A DNA stretch of 64,000 nt from Pseudomonas petrae (GTDB lineage Bacteria; Pseudomonadota; Gammaproteobacteria; Pseudomonadales; Pseudomonadaceae), in the NCBI RefSeq assembly GCF_021728295.1, contig NZ_JAKJXE010000006.1, forward strand, positions 186,001 to 250,000, given 5' to 3'. Both the position numbers and the translations under genes were made by a program. Shown piece after piece: positions 17,022 to 25,345 of this stretch. Every line of letters starts with the position of its first letter. Position 1 is the stretch's first letter. The notes beneath the pieces were generated by a model. That model was not told the DNA's origin. It did no database searches and worked only from the letters and a program-made list of their open reading frames with translations.

Positions 17022-18566
17022 ATGCACGCACCCTCGCCAGCGCTGACGTTCGATTTCGCCGGCATCGAGCTGAACCGCCGCCATGGTCTTAGCCGCCAGC
17101 TCTATCAGACGCTGCGCGAGCGCATCCTCGACGGGCGCGTGTCGGGAGGCACGCGCTTGCCGGCGAGCCGGGATCTGGCGCTGTCCCTCGGCATTTCCCG
17201 CAACAGCGTGATGCGGGCCTATGACCAGCTCTATGCCGAAGGCTTTACCGAAAGCCGCGTGGGCGATGGCACTTACGTCGCCCTGCTGAGGGAAAAGCCG
17301 CCGGCTGCAAAAAAACTATCCACACACCTGTCCACAGGGTTATCACCAACCTTATCAACAGCTTTATCCACAAAGCCGTCGATAATGACGGGAGAACTGT
17401 CGAGCAATGTTATCCACAGCACGGCGATGCATACGCTGGAGCAGCACCATTTATGGCCCCCGAAAAGTGGCCTGCCGAAGGCGTTTCGAACGGGGGTTCC
17501 GGCATTTGATCTCTTCCCCTTCGACACGTGGGGCAAGCTGCACGCGGCTTTCTGGCGTAAACCGGGCCTTCAACATCTGGGCTACGGCGACCCGGCCGGC
17601 GAATGGCGGCTGCGAGAGCTGATCGCTGCATATTTGAGGACCTCCCGCGACCTGCGCTGTGCACCTGAGCAAATTGTGATCACCAACGGTGCGCAGCAGG
17701 CAATTACCCTTTGTGCACAGCTGCTGCTGGAGAAGGGCGACGTGGTGGCAATCGAAAATCCGGGGTATCGCGCGGCCGGTCATGCTTTCGGGGTGGCTGG
17801 CGCAAAGTTGCAGGGCATGCCGGTTGACGCCGAGGGCATGCGCAGTCCGGCTCGCGATGATGCAAGCTGCAAGTTGGCTTACGTGACGCCCTCTCATCAA
17901 TACCCGCTGGGCGTGACGATGAGTCTGGCGCGGCGGCTGGAACTGCTCGCGTGGGCCGAGCGCAATCAGGGCTGGATCGTCGAAGACGACTACGACGGCG
18001 AATACCGCTACAGCGGCGCCCCGCTGGCGCCGTTGGCAGCGTTGGATCGTAGCGGTCGCGTGCTGTATGTCGGGACATTCGGCAAGGTCGCATTTCCGGC
18101 CCTGCGTCTGGGTTATCTGGTGCTGCCGCGCAACCTGGTCGAGCCGTTCAGCCGGCGCCGGGCCGTGGACATGCGTCATTCCGAGGTCGGCACGCAGATG
18201 GTCATGGCCGAGTTCATCGCGGCAGGCCACTTTCAGCGGCACATCCGCCGCATGCGCCGGGCTGCGTTGAGTCGACGCGACGCATTACTGGCCGGCTGGC
18301 CTCAGGGGCTTGCGGGTTGCAGCCCGATGATCAAGCCGGTTGCAGGGCTGCACGTCACTGTCGCGGTGGACACTCTCGAGCGCGAAACGGAACTGGTGAC
18401 CAAAGCGGCCAGTGTCGGCGTCGAGATCGCGCCCTTGAGTGAGTATTGGCTGCCGGAGTCAACGACGCCGGTGGATGATCGGGCAGGACTGGTACTCGGA
18501 TTTGCGGCGGTGCCAGCAGCCGATATCGAATCTGCCTTGCGGAAACTGCGCGAAGTCTGGAAATAG
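17022..18566 (+). CDS. MocR/PdxR-family regulator (GntR helix plus aminotransferase domain)
   Basis: A 514-residue MocR-type regulator. Residues 15-85 form a GntR winged helix (LYQTLRERILDGRVSGGTRL, LPASRDLALSLGISRNSVMR). Residues 95-150 are an unusually long linker with tandem LSTx repeats. Residues 150-514 form a fold-type-I aminotransferase domain with the PLP region GTFGKVAFPALRLGYLV, the lysine being retained, and EDDYDGEYRY. The family binds PLP and senses amino compounds. It faces the paiB-GNAT unit, which it probably regulates. The linker coding sequence is also a row of DnaA-box-like 9-mers, listed separately. It could be PdxR proper, but no pdxST genes are adjacent. Confidence 0.88.
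   Translation: MHAPSPALTFDFAGIELNRRHGLSRQLYQTLRERILDGRVSGGTRLPASRDLALSLGISRNSVMRAYDQLYAEGFTESRVGDGTYVALLREKPPAAKKLSTHLSTGLSPTLSTALSTKPSIMTGELSSNVIHSTAMHTLEQHHLWPPKSGLPKAFRTGVPAFDLFPFDTWGKLHAAFWRKPGLQHLGYGDPAGEWRLRELIAAYLRTSRDLRCAPEQIVITNGAQQAITLCAQLLLEKGDVVAIENPGYRAAGHAFGVAGAKLQGMPVDAEGMRSPARDDASCKLAYVTPSHQYPLGVTMSLARRLELLAWAERNQGWIVEDDYDGEYRYSGAPLAPLAALDRSGRVLYVGTFGKVAFPALRLGYLVLPRNLVEPFSRRRAVDMRHSEVGTQMVMAEFIAAGHFQRHIRRMRRAALSRRDALLAGWPQGLAGCSPMIKPVAGLHVTVAVDTLERETELVTKAASVGVEIAPLSEYWLPESTTPVDDRAGLVLGFAAVPAADIESALRKLREVWK
17316..17418 (+). repeat. 12-bp tandem repeat of DnaA-box-like 9-mers
   Basis: Five 9-mers start exactly 12 bp apart: CTATCCACA (17316), CTGTCCACA (17328), TTATCACCA (17340), TTATCAACA (17352) and TTATCCACA (17364). 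A sixth, perfect TTATCCACA starts at 17410. All are in the same orientation. The first five encode the LST-x repeat of the MocR linker. Two match the DnaA consensus TTATCCACA exactly and the others differ at one or two positions. Confidence 0.75.
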
Positions 18567-18608
18567 CTGAGTATTTAATATTAAGCGCCACGCTTCTTAT
18601 CGCGATTG

Positions 18609-18634
18609 GTAATGCGCTATAGCGAAACCATTAC
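18609..18634. promoter_or_regulatory. inverted repeat upstream of the four-repeat protein
   Basis: GTAATG (18609-18614) and CATTAC (18629-18634) flank the perfect palindrome CGCTATAGCG (18615-18624). Another palindrome, TTAATATTAA, lies at 18575-18584. Both are in the 258-bp AT-rich gap before the unknown gene and may be operators or a short hairpin; no trans-factor is implied. Confidence 0.35.
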
Positions 18635-18824
18635 TTGATAATCAGGAATGGTTCTATCCCTGCCCTTGTTATGTCGTCATGATTCGAGTAACTATTTGCG
18701 AGTGGTCAAAGCAAACCTTGACTTCGTGATATGCGCATGACTACGTAAGAATCAAGTGTCGCAACAGCAGCGGCTTTGTGCCGTTACAGCGTTGCGTTAT
18801 TTAAGTTATTGATTGGGTGAGATC

Positions 18825-20312
18825 ATGAGTACAAAAGTAACGGAAAATAAGGACGATTTGGCTTCACGAGTACCGGGTTCATTTCGCGTCACGACCAATC
18901 TGGAAAACTTTGATGATAATAATCCTCGTGTCATGGTGGATGCCGGAGTTTCGATTTATGCGTCCAGCGGGCAAAGCACATTTGTGTGCCGCTTAAGCAA
19001 TAACGTCGAGAACAAGCAATATGATCTAGCCACCTCAACGGATGAGATAGGGCTTATCTATATCTACCCGGTAAATTCTGAGCTGGCGGTCATGAGGGCC
19101 AACAGCGGAAATGCGACCGTGGAGTGGGACAGAGCCGCCGGGACACTGGTTGTGACCTTCGAGTGCGAGAGCTCCGACACCCCCGGATTCGTGGCGAAGG
19201 GTGACCTGAACCTCGACATTTTAGGTTTTCCTGGCTTGAACTGGATGACCGCGCTCGCCAATGCCGCCCCGTTCATTTCCAGTACGACGAGGGGCTTCAT
19301 CAGCGAAGACCGAATGATCATCTCCGGGACAACTGATAAGCCGCCGGTCTTGGGGAGCTATGCGCTTCTCTCATTTCCCGCAGTCTTAAAGGTAGGAACT
19401 TACACCGTGGGAGAACCGGAATTTGATGGCATACAGATGAAGTTCGCATTAGGCGATTCTTCTGTCAGCGATGCCGCTGAGGGGTATTTTGAGTTGACCC
19501 GTTATGATCGTGCGGAGCAATCAGCACACGGCAAGTTCGAATTCACAACAGAAGAAGAGGTAAAGATAACCAGTGGTCAGTTTGTTATTGAGCCAGAGGC
19601 GGTTGGTCGAAGCGCCAGAAGAGCGTCGGTTTCCGGAACATTTGAAGCGACCATCAACAGCAAACCCGTTCAGTCCACACAACTGGACTCCGTCCTTGGC
19701 GATGGACAGTTGCAAGTGACGGTGTTTTTCGATGGTGGGCAGTTAGCCTTGTCCATGCCGCAGGGCTTGGCCACCGGACGTCACCCTATTGTCCCTTTCT
19801 CCCAAGCTGGGGTGCATGTTGTTTATCTGGGTCATGAAGTTGCCCGGGCCACCGCCGGCACGTTGGTTATTGAATCCCTACAATGGCCCGGGCCGAAACT
19901 GGCTGCGACATTCGATTGCAACGATGGGTCCGCAAACAGATTGGTCATTACAGACGCTCGTATCGAGATCGCCGGTGTGGAGTCGACCGTTTATGTCCAG
20001 GCTGATGTAAACGGGCAAGCGTTTCCCGCGAAAGGGTTCATCGATGTCTCTACCCCTTATCACTATTGCGTCATTGCTGAGACTGAGAATGCAAGTCTGC
20101 TCGCGATTCAGGTGGACAAATCACTTGAGCCGGGAACGTATCCGCTCCCGGATACCCGGGTGATCGTGACCTACAAGCCGCCTGAAGGTGAGCGGATCTG
20201 TGGGAAAAACGGGTCTGTGAGCCTTGTAAAAGAGCCGGGGGGGCCAGTTTCGGGAGCATTCTATTTCGACAACGACGGTTATCAGGTGACCAACGGCAAG
20301 TTCTCATTCTGA
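18825..20312 (+). CDS. unrecognised protein with about four internal repeats
   Basis: A 495-residue protein I do not recognise. There is no signal peptide or membrane segment. It seems to be built from about four degenerate beta-rich units of 110-125 residues. Most share a GTYxL-type turn (VGTYTVGEP, TGRHPIVPF, PGTYPLPDT), a following strand, an A/G-x-GxLVIE or GSVSLV strand, and an ending such as ITSGQFVIEP or VTNGKFSF. ATG 18825 follows GGTGAG; a GTG/ATG 12 bp upstream is less likely. Base composition is visibly more AT-rich than its neighbours and it stands alone between mocR and yedE, suggesting later acquisition. Function unknown. Confidence 0.7.
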   Translation: MSTKVTENKDDLASRVPGSFRVTTNLENFDDNNPRVMVDAGVSIYASSGQSTFVCRLSNNVENKQYDLATSTDEIGLIYIYPVNSELAVMRANSGNATVEWDRAAGTLVVTFECESSDTPGFVAKGDLNLDILGFPGLNWMTALANAAPFISSTTRGFISEDRMIISGTTDKPPVLGSYALLSFPAVLKVGTYTVGEPEFDGIQMKFALGDSSVSDAAEGYFELTRYDRAEQSAHGKFEFTTEEEVKITSGQFVIEPEAVGRSARRASVSGTFEATINSKPVQSTQLDSVLGDGQLQVTVFFDGGQLALSMPQGLATGRHPIVPFSQAGVHVVYLGHEVARATAGTLVIESLQWPGPKLAATFDCNDGSANRLVITDARIEIAGVESTVYVQADVNGQAFPAKGFIDVSTPYHYCVIAETENASLLAIQVDKSLEPGTYPLPDTRVIVTYKPPEGERICGKNGSVSLVKEPGGPVSGAFYFDNDGYQVTNGKFSF

Positions 20313-20548
20313 GCAATGCTGCCTGAGCGTTACGTTTAAACCGGCTCGGAGCAACGACCAGCCGTTACCATCGCAGCGGATGACCCGGGTTGTTCGAGCG
20401 ATGGTTTTTTTTCGGGTATACCCGCTCTTTCTTTCGGTGAGGGCCAGGGCATTCGCCTTCATGGCCGATGCCCCCTGTTTATTGCTAAAACCCCCGGATT
20501 CAGGTGCGTATACTCGCGGTTATTGCAACCATTGTTCGAGATACGCCC

Positions 20549-21760
20549 ATGAGTCTTCCTCTCTCTGCGGCGCCGCAGCGCAAGCTCGGCACGCCGCTGA
20601 TCGCCTTCCTCTTGCTGGTAGTCGGCGCTCTGTTTCTGCAAGCCGCCGTTGGCGGCAGGCAAGTGCTGTTGCTGATCGTTGGCGCCGCGCTGGGCCTGAC
20701 GCTTTATCACGCGGCCTTTGGCTTCACCTCAGCCTGGCGGGTGTTCATCAACGAGCGACGCGGCGCCGGCCTGCGCGCGCAGATGGTGATGCTGGCCGTC
20801 GCGGTGGTGCTGTTTTTCCCCGCGCTGGGCGCGGGCACGCTGTTCGGCACGCCGGTGACCGGCCTCGTGGCGCCGGCCGGCATGTCTGTTGTGTTCGGCG
20901 CTTTCATCTTCGGCATCGGCATGCAAATGGGCGGCGGCTGTGCGTCCGGCACGCTGTTCACCGTCGGCGGCGGCAATGCACGGATGCTCGTGACCTTGCT
21001 GTTCTTCATCATCGGCTCACTGATCGCCACCCATCACGTCGATTGGTGGTTCTCGCTGCCGTCGTTCCCCGCCACCTCCATTGTCAAAAGCTTCGGTGTG
21101 ATCCCTGCGCTGCTCATGAGCCTGGCGCTGTTCGCGGTCATCGCCCTTGTCACCGTCAAGCTGGAAAAGCGTCGGCACGGCGCTCTGGAAGCGGCCGTCA
21201 CCAGCGAACATGTCGGCCTGCGCCGCTTTCTGCGTGGGCCCTGGCCGCTGGTGTGGGGCGCCGTAGGTTTGGCGCTGCTCAACTACGCCACCCTGGCTTT
21301 GGCAGGTCGCCCTTGGGGAATTACCTCGGCGTTCGCCTTGTGGGGCGCCAAGGTGGCGAGCGGGTTGGGCGTGGATGTGGGCAGTTGGCCGTTCTGGCAG
21401 ATGCCAGCGAATGCCAAGGCGTTGGCGGCTCCCGTATGGGAAGACATCACCACCGTCATGGACATCGGCATCATGCTGGGTGCGGCAGTGGCGGCCGGCC
21501 TTGCAGGACGCTTCGCCCCGAGTCTGAAGATCCCGACACGCTCGCTGATCGCTGCAGTGCTTGGTGGACTGTTGCTCGGTTACGGTTCGCGCCTGGCGTA
21601 CGGCTGCAACATCGGCGCGTATTTCAGTGGCATCGCCTCGGGCAGCCTGCACGGCTGGCTTTGGCTGGTCGCTGCCTTTGCGGGCAACGCAGTGGGCGTG
21701 AGGATTCGGCCGTTCTTCTTCGAGGGTGAACGTCGGCCCGCTGTTTTGACCGGATGCTGA
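20549..21760 (+). CDS. YeeE/YedE family sulfur-compound transporter
   Basis: A 403-residue polytopic membrane protein with about ten hydrophobic segments, of the YeeE/YedE (sulf_transp) family. Two signature cysteine segments are present: GMQMGGGCASGTL near residue 130 and SRLAYGCNIGAYFSG near residue 350, in the pattern proposed to relay thiosulfate through the channel in the YeeE family. This is the full-length, two-halves-in-one form. ATG 20549 is selected because the N terminus MSLPLSAAPQRKLGTPL precedes the first membrane segment. There is no TusA/YeeD-like gene next to it. It converges with the transketolase gene. Confidence 0.88.
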   Translation: MSLPLSAAPQRKLGTPLIAFLLLVVGALFLQAAVGGRQVLLLIVGAALGLTLYHAAFGFTSAWRVFINERRGAGLRAQMVMLAVAVVLFFPALGAGTLFGTPVTGLVAPAGMSVVFGAFIFGIGMQMGGGCASGTLFTVGGGNARMLVTLLFFIIGSLIATHHVDWWFSLPSFPATSIVKSFGVIPALLMSLALFAVIALVTVKLEKRRHGALEAAVTSEHVGLRRFLRGPWPLVWGAVGLALLNYATLALAGRPWGITSAFALWGAKVASGLGVDVGSWPFWQMPANAKALAAPVWEDITTVMDIGIMLGAAVAAGLAGRFAPSLKIPTRSLIAAVLGGLLLGYGSRLAYGCNIGAYFSGIASGSLHGWLWLVAAFAGNAVGVRIRPFFFEGERRPAVLTGC

Positions 21761-21781
21761 TCGAGTGAGCTCAAGGAAGGA

Positions 21782-21814
21782 GCGCGCTTGCCCACTGTTT
21801 GCGAGCAAGCGCGC
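21782..21814. terminator. bidirectional hairpin between yedE and transketolase
   Basis: GCGCGCTTGC and GCAAGCGCGC form a perfect 10-bp stem across a 13-base loop, in the 65-bp gap between two converging genes. It is related in sequence to the GCGCGCTTGCCCGCGA class of Pseudomonas REP and probably acts as a shared terminator. Confidence 0.6.
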
Positions 21815-21825
21815 CTGCACAGGGT

Positions 21826-23937
21826 TTAACCGGCGATTTGCTCTTTCGCCAGCTTGGCGATGTTTTGCGCCGTGAATCCATACTTGGCCTGCAGCTTCTC
21901 GATGGGAGCCGATGCACCGAAGGTGTTCATCACAATCTTCGCGCCGGTCTGACCGACATAGCGATCCCAGCCCACTGGCCCCGCCTGTTCCACCACCACC
22001 CGGGCTTTAACGTCCGGCGGCAGCACGCCGTCGCGATAGGCCTTGTCCTGGTCCTCGAACAATTCCCAGCTCGGCATCGACACCACTCGCGCCGCAACGC
22101 CTTCGGCCTTGAGCTTCTCGAACGCCTCGACGGTCATGCCAACCTCGCTGCCGGTGGCGATGAGGATGACGTCCACTTTGCCTTCCACCGCATCGGCCAG
22201 CACATAAGCGCCTTTGGTCAGGCCCTCGGCGCTGGCGTATTTCGAGCGATCAAGGGTTGGCAGCGGCTGACGCGACAGCACCAGACACGACGGCCTGCTG
22301 GTTTGCGCCAGCGCGATTTTCCAGGCCTGCGCCGTTTCGTTTGCATCGCCCGGACGAATCGTCAGCACACCCGGTGTCGCCCGTAGTTGAGTCAGTTGCT
22401 CGATGGGCTGGTGGGTCGGGCCGTCTTCGCCGACGCCGATGGAGTCATGGGTAAAGACAAACACGACCGGCAACTCCATGATCGACGCCAGACGAATCGG
22501 TGGCTTCATGTAGTCGCTGAAGACGAGAAAAGTCGAGGTATACGGGCGGATGTAAGACAGCGCCAAGCCATTCGCAATCGAGCCCATGGCATGTTCGCGC
22601 ACGCCGAAATGCAGATTTCGGCCGCTGTAATTGCCCGCTTCGAAGCTGCCAGCACCGTCGAACGTCAGGTTGGTTTTGGTCGATGGCGAAAGGTCTGCGG
22701 AGCCGCCAATCAGCCACGGAATCTGCTCGGCGAAGGCGTTAAGCACCTTGCCACCGGAAGCACGCGAGGCGATCCCTTTGGCGTCTGCTTCGAAATTCAT
22801 CTGCTTGTCTTGCCAGCCGTCGGGCATTTCCCCGGCACGCATGCGCTTAAGCTGATCTGCAAGCTTTGGCTGGTCGTTTTCGAACTGGTTAAGGGTCGCG
22901 AGCCAGGCGTCGTAATCACTCCCGCCACGTTCCAGCAGCGCATCACGCAAGTAATGGCGAGCATCTTCCGGGACCAGGAAGCTGCTGTTTTCATCCCAGC
23001 CGTAGGCTTTCTTCGTCAGCTTGATTTCGTCGTCGCCCAGCGGTTCACCGTGGGCAGCGGAGGTGTTGTGTTTGTTGGGCGAGCCGAAACCGATGATGCT
23101 GTCGACCACAATCAGGGTCGGCGCGTCGTGGGTTTGCTGGAAGGTCTGGAGCGCCTTTGCCAGGGCGTTGGCGTCGTTGGCGTCTTTGACGTGTAGGGTC
23201 TTCCAGCCGTAGCCTTCGAAGCGCTTCTGCACATCGTCGCTGTAGGCCAGCTCGGTATGGCCTTCGATGCTGATGGTGTTGTTGTCGTAGATCCAGCACA
23301 GGTTCGACAGCTTGAGGTGCCCGGCAATCGACGCCGCCTCGCCCGTCACGCCCTCCATCATGTCGCCGTCGCCGCAAAGTACGTAAACGTTGTAATCGAA
23401 CAGCGTAGCGCCCGGCGTGTTGAAGTGCTCGCCCAGCCAGCGCTCGCCCATCGCCATGCCGACGCTGTTGGCGCAGCCCTGGCCCAGCGGGCCGGTGGTG
23501 GTTTCCACGCCCGTGGTCATGCGGTATTCGGGGTGGCCCGGGGTTTTGGAGTCCATCTGGCGAAACTGCTTGATGTCCTCAAGGCTCACCGCAGGTTTGC
23601 CCGATGGTTTGCCGTGCTCGTCGATCTCGATCACACCCGCCAGGTGCAGCAGTGAATAAAGCAGCATCGAAGCGTGACCGACCGATAGCACAAAGCGGTC
23701 GCGGTTTGGCCAGTCAGGGTGTTCCGGGTGATAGCGCAGGAAATCTTTCCACAGCGTGTAGCCGACAGGTGCCAGCGCCATCGGCGTACCGGGGTGCCCG
23801 GAGTTGGCTTTTTGCACGGCATCCATGGCCAGGGTGCGGATGGTGTTGATGGTCAATTGGTCGCGGTCGTTGTGCGGCGTAAACGCGCGCACTGCGCCTG
23901 ATCGTTCGGTGGAGTGAGAGTTGGCAGACGAGCTCAT
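21826..23937 (-). CDS. tkt: transketolase, atypical subtype
   Basis: A 703-residue transketolase using thiamine diphosphate to move two-carbon units in the pentose-phosphate pathway. Features include KANSGHPGTPMALAPVGYTLW, GPLGQGCANSVGMAMGERWLG, the ThDP motif GDGDMMEGVTGEAASIAGHLKLSNL, THDSIGVGEDGPTHQPIEQL, and a C-terminal transketolase domain. The start is chosen because GAGGAGA precedes ATG 23937. The N terminus (NDRDQLTINTIRTLAMD) and TPMALAPVGYTLWKDFL differ from the PMGMADIAEVLW form typical of pseudomonad TktA, and instead resemble the actinobacterial/alphaproteobacterial type. It is therefore probably a second, acquired transketolase. Confidence 0.9.
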   Translation of the reverse strand: MSSSANSHSTERSGAVRAFTPHNDRDQLTINTIRTLAMDAVQKANSGHPGTPMALAPVGYTLWKDFLRYHPEHPDWPNRDRFVLSVGHASMLLYSLLHLAGVIEIDEHGKPSGKPAVSLEDIKQFRQMDSKTPGHPEYRMTTGVETTTGPLGQGCANSVGMAMGERWLGEHFNTPGATLFDYNVYVLCGDGDMMEGVTGEAASIAGHLKLSNLCWIYDNNTISIEGHTELAYSDDVQKRFEGYGWKTLHVKDANDANALAKALQTFQQTHDAPTLIVVDSIIGFGSPNKHNTSAAHGEPLGDDEIKLTKKAYGWDENSSFLVPEDARHYLRDALLERGGSDYDAWLATLNQFENDQPKLADQLKRMRAGEMPDGWQDKQMNFEADAKGIASRASGGKVLNAFAEQIPWLIGGSADLSPSTKTNLTFDGAGSFEAGNYSGRNLHFGVREHAMGSIANGLALSYIRPYTSTFLVFSDYMKPPIRLASIMELPVVFVFTHDSIGVGEDGPTHQPIEQLTQLRATPGVLTIRPGDANETAQAWKIALAQTSRPSCLVLSRQPLPTLDRSKYASAEGLTKGAYVLADAVEGKVDVILIATGSEVGMTVEAFEKLKAEGVAARVVSMPSWELFEDQDKAYRDGVLPPDVKARVVVEQAGPVGWDRYVGQTGAKIVMNTFGASAPIEKLQAKYGFTAQNIAKLAKEQIAG

Positions 23938-24173
23938 TAACGTTCTCCTCGTGACGGGTAGCGGAAGCATCCAGATAGGTGTTGAGCCTCTGGAGGCGGT
24001 GATCGTTCCATGAACAATCGGTCAGCCGGTTCAGGGGAGAAGCGATTCAGCTTTCCTTGAGTATTTGGTTACATATAGCCTGTGGCCGAAACGAACCAAC
24101 TTGCTCGCAGGTATTCGAAGCTGTGGGTCGAGCCTTTGCCGACTGATTCAACGTATTGCGACGGAGGTGGCTT

Positions 24174-25076
24174 TTGCAGGAATTGATCGTCAAGAAGTAC
24201 CGGGCCATGATCCGGACGTTTACCTACATCGGTTGGTCCTTGTTCTGGCTGCTGATATGGGACGTCGTCGTTACCGTCGACTTCATGCTGTTTCTGGATC
24301 GCAAGATCACCCTGCCATCGATGCCCCTGACGCTGCTGGGTTCTGCGCTGGTCGTGCTGACCAGTTTCCGCAATACCAGTGCGTACAACCGCTGGTGGGA
24401 GGCGCGCACGTTATGGGGTGCGCTGGTCAACAACTCCCGCAGCTTCGCCCGGCAGGTGCTGACGTTCATTGATGACGAGGACGGGCTGAACCCGGTCAAG
24501 GCCACGCTGTTGCGCCGGCATGTGGCCTATGTTGAATGCCTGTCGGCCCATTTGAAGGGCAGCGATTGCGGCGAGCAGGTCACCGCGATGATTTCCCGGG
24601 AAGAGTACGAGCGCCGCATGCGCACCAACAACTTCCCCAACGCGATCCTCAATGAGTCCGCCGCGATCATTGCTCAGGAATATAAAGCCGGCCGTCTGGA
24701 CAGCATCCGTCTTGAACGGCTCGAAGCGACGCTGGTGGAAATCTCCAACAACCAGGGCGGAATGGAGCGCATCGCCAATACCCCGTTGCCTTACCCGTAC
24801 GTGACGTTCCCGCGCCTGTTCATCACGCTGTTCTGCATCATCGTGCCGATCGGTCTGGTGGAAACGCTGGGATGGTTCACGCCGCTGGCGTCCACCGTGG
24901 TCGGGTTCATGCTACTGGCAATCGAGAAAATCGGCACCGACCTGCAAAGCCCGTTCAAAGCCTCCGAGCACGAGATCCAGATGAAAGCGCTGTGCGAAAA
25001 CATCTCCGGCAATCTGAATTCGATGCTGCAGGATGCGATCGATAAGCGGCCGGTTGAGGTGGCTTATTCGCGATGA
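24174..25076 (+). CDS. bestrophin-family channel protein
   Basis: A 300-residue bestrophin (UPF0187) protein, a predicted inner-membrane anion channel. It has hydrophobic segments around residues 18-40, 45-65, 215-240 and 240-260. Family marks are ALVVLTSFRNTSAYNRWWEA near residue 60, LWGALVNNSRSFARQ, and NTPLPYPYVTFPR before the second pair of membrane segments. The start is probably TTG at 24174, because GGAGG (24163-24167) sits at ideal spacing; the ATG at 24207 (MIRTFTYIG) would leave a poor site. It is divergent from the transketolase gene. Ion and physiological role are unknown. Confidence 0.82.
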   Translation: MQELIVKKYRAMIRTFTYIGWSLFWLLIWDVVVTVDFMLFLDRKITLPSMPLTLLGSALVVLTSFRNTSAYNRWWEARTLWGALVNNSRSFARQVLTFIDDEDGLNPVKATLLRRHVAYVECLSAHLKGSDCGEQVTAMISREEYERRMRTNNFPNAILNESAAIIAQEYKAGRLDSIRLERLEATLVEISNNQGGMERIANTPLPYPYVTFPRLFITLFCIIVPIGLVETLGWFTPLASTVVGFMLLAIEKIGTDLQSPFKASEHEIQMKALCENISGNLNSMLQDAIDKRPVEVAYSR

Positions 25077-25209
25077 GGTCATGCCGTTGTTTCAAGGGAG
25101 CGTTGACCAACGCTTGGGAGAGTGCCAAACATTGATAGGGCGGGTTGCCCCCTAAAACTCCCCTTAGTACCGAAATGCTGCGCGGGTATAGCCTGATTTC
25201 GAAAGACCT

Positions 25210-25296
25210 GTAGGAGCCGGCTTGCTGGCGAAAGCGATGATACAGACACATTGTTGGTGAATGACTAATCCGGTTCGCCAGCAAGCCGGCTCCTAC
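25210..25296. repeat. REP doublet (GCCGGCTTGCTGGCGAA class)
   Basis: GTAGGAGCCGGCTTGCTGGC with its AA-extended end (25210-25232) and its exact reverse complement (25274-25296) face each other across 41 bp. This is a paired Pseudomonas REP element placed between the end of the bestrophin gene and the end of the converging asparaginase gene. Confidence 0.85.
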
Positions 25297-25345
25297 AGTG
25301 GGATTGAGTTAGCCATCGCGATCGTGCTGACTGGCACTACACGCC

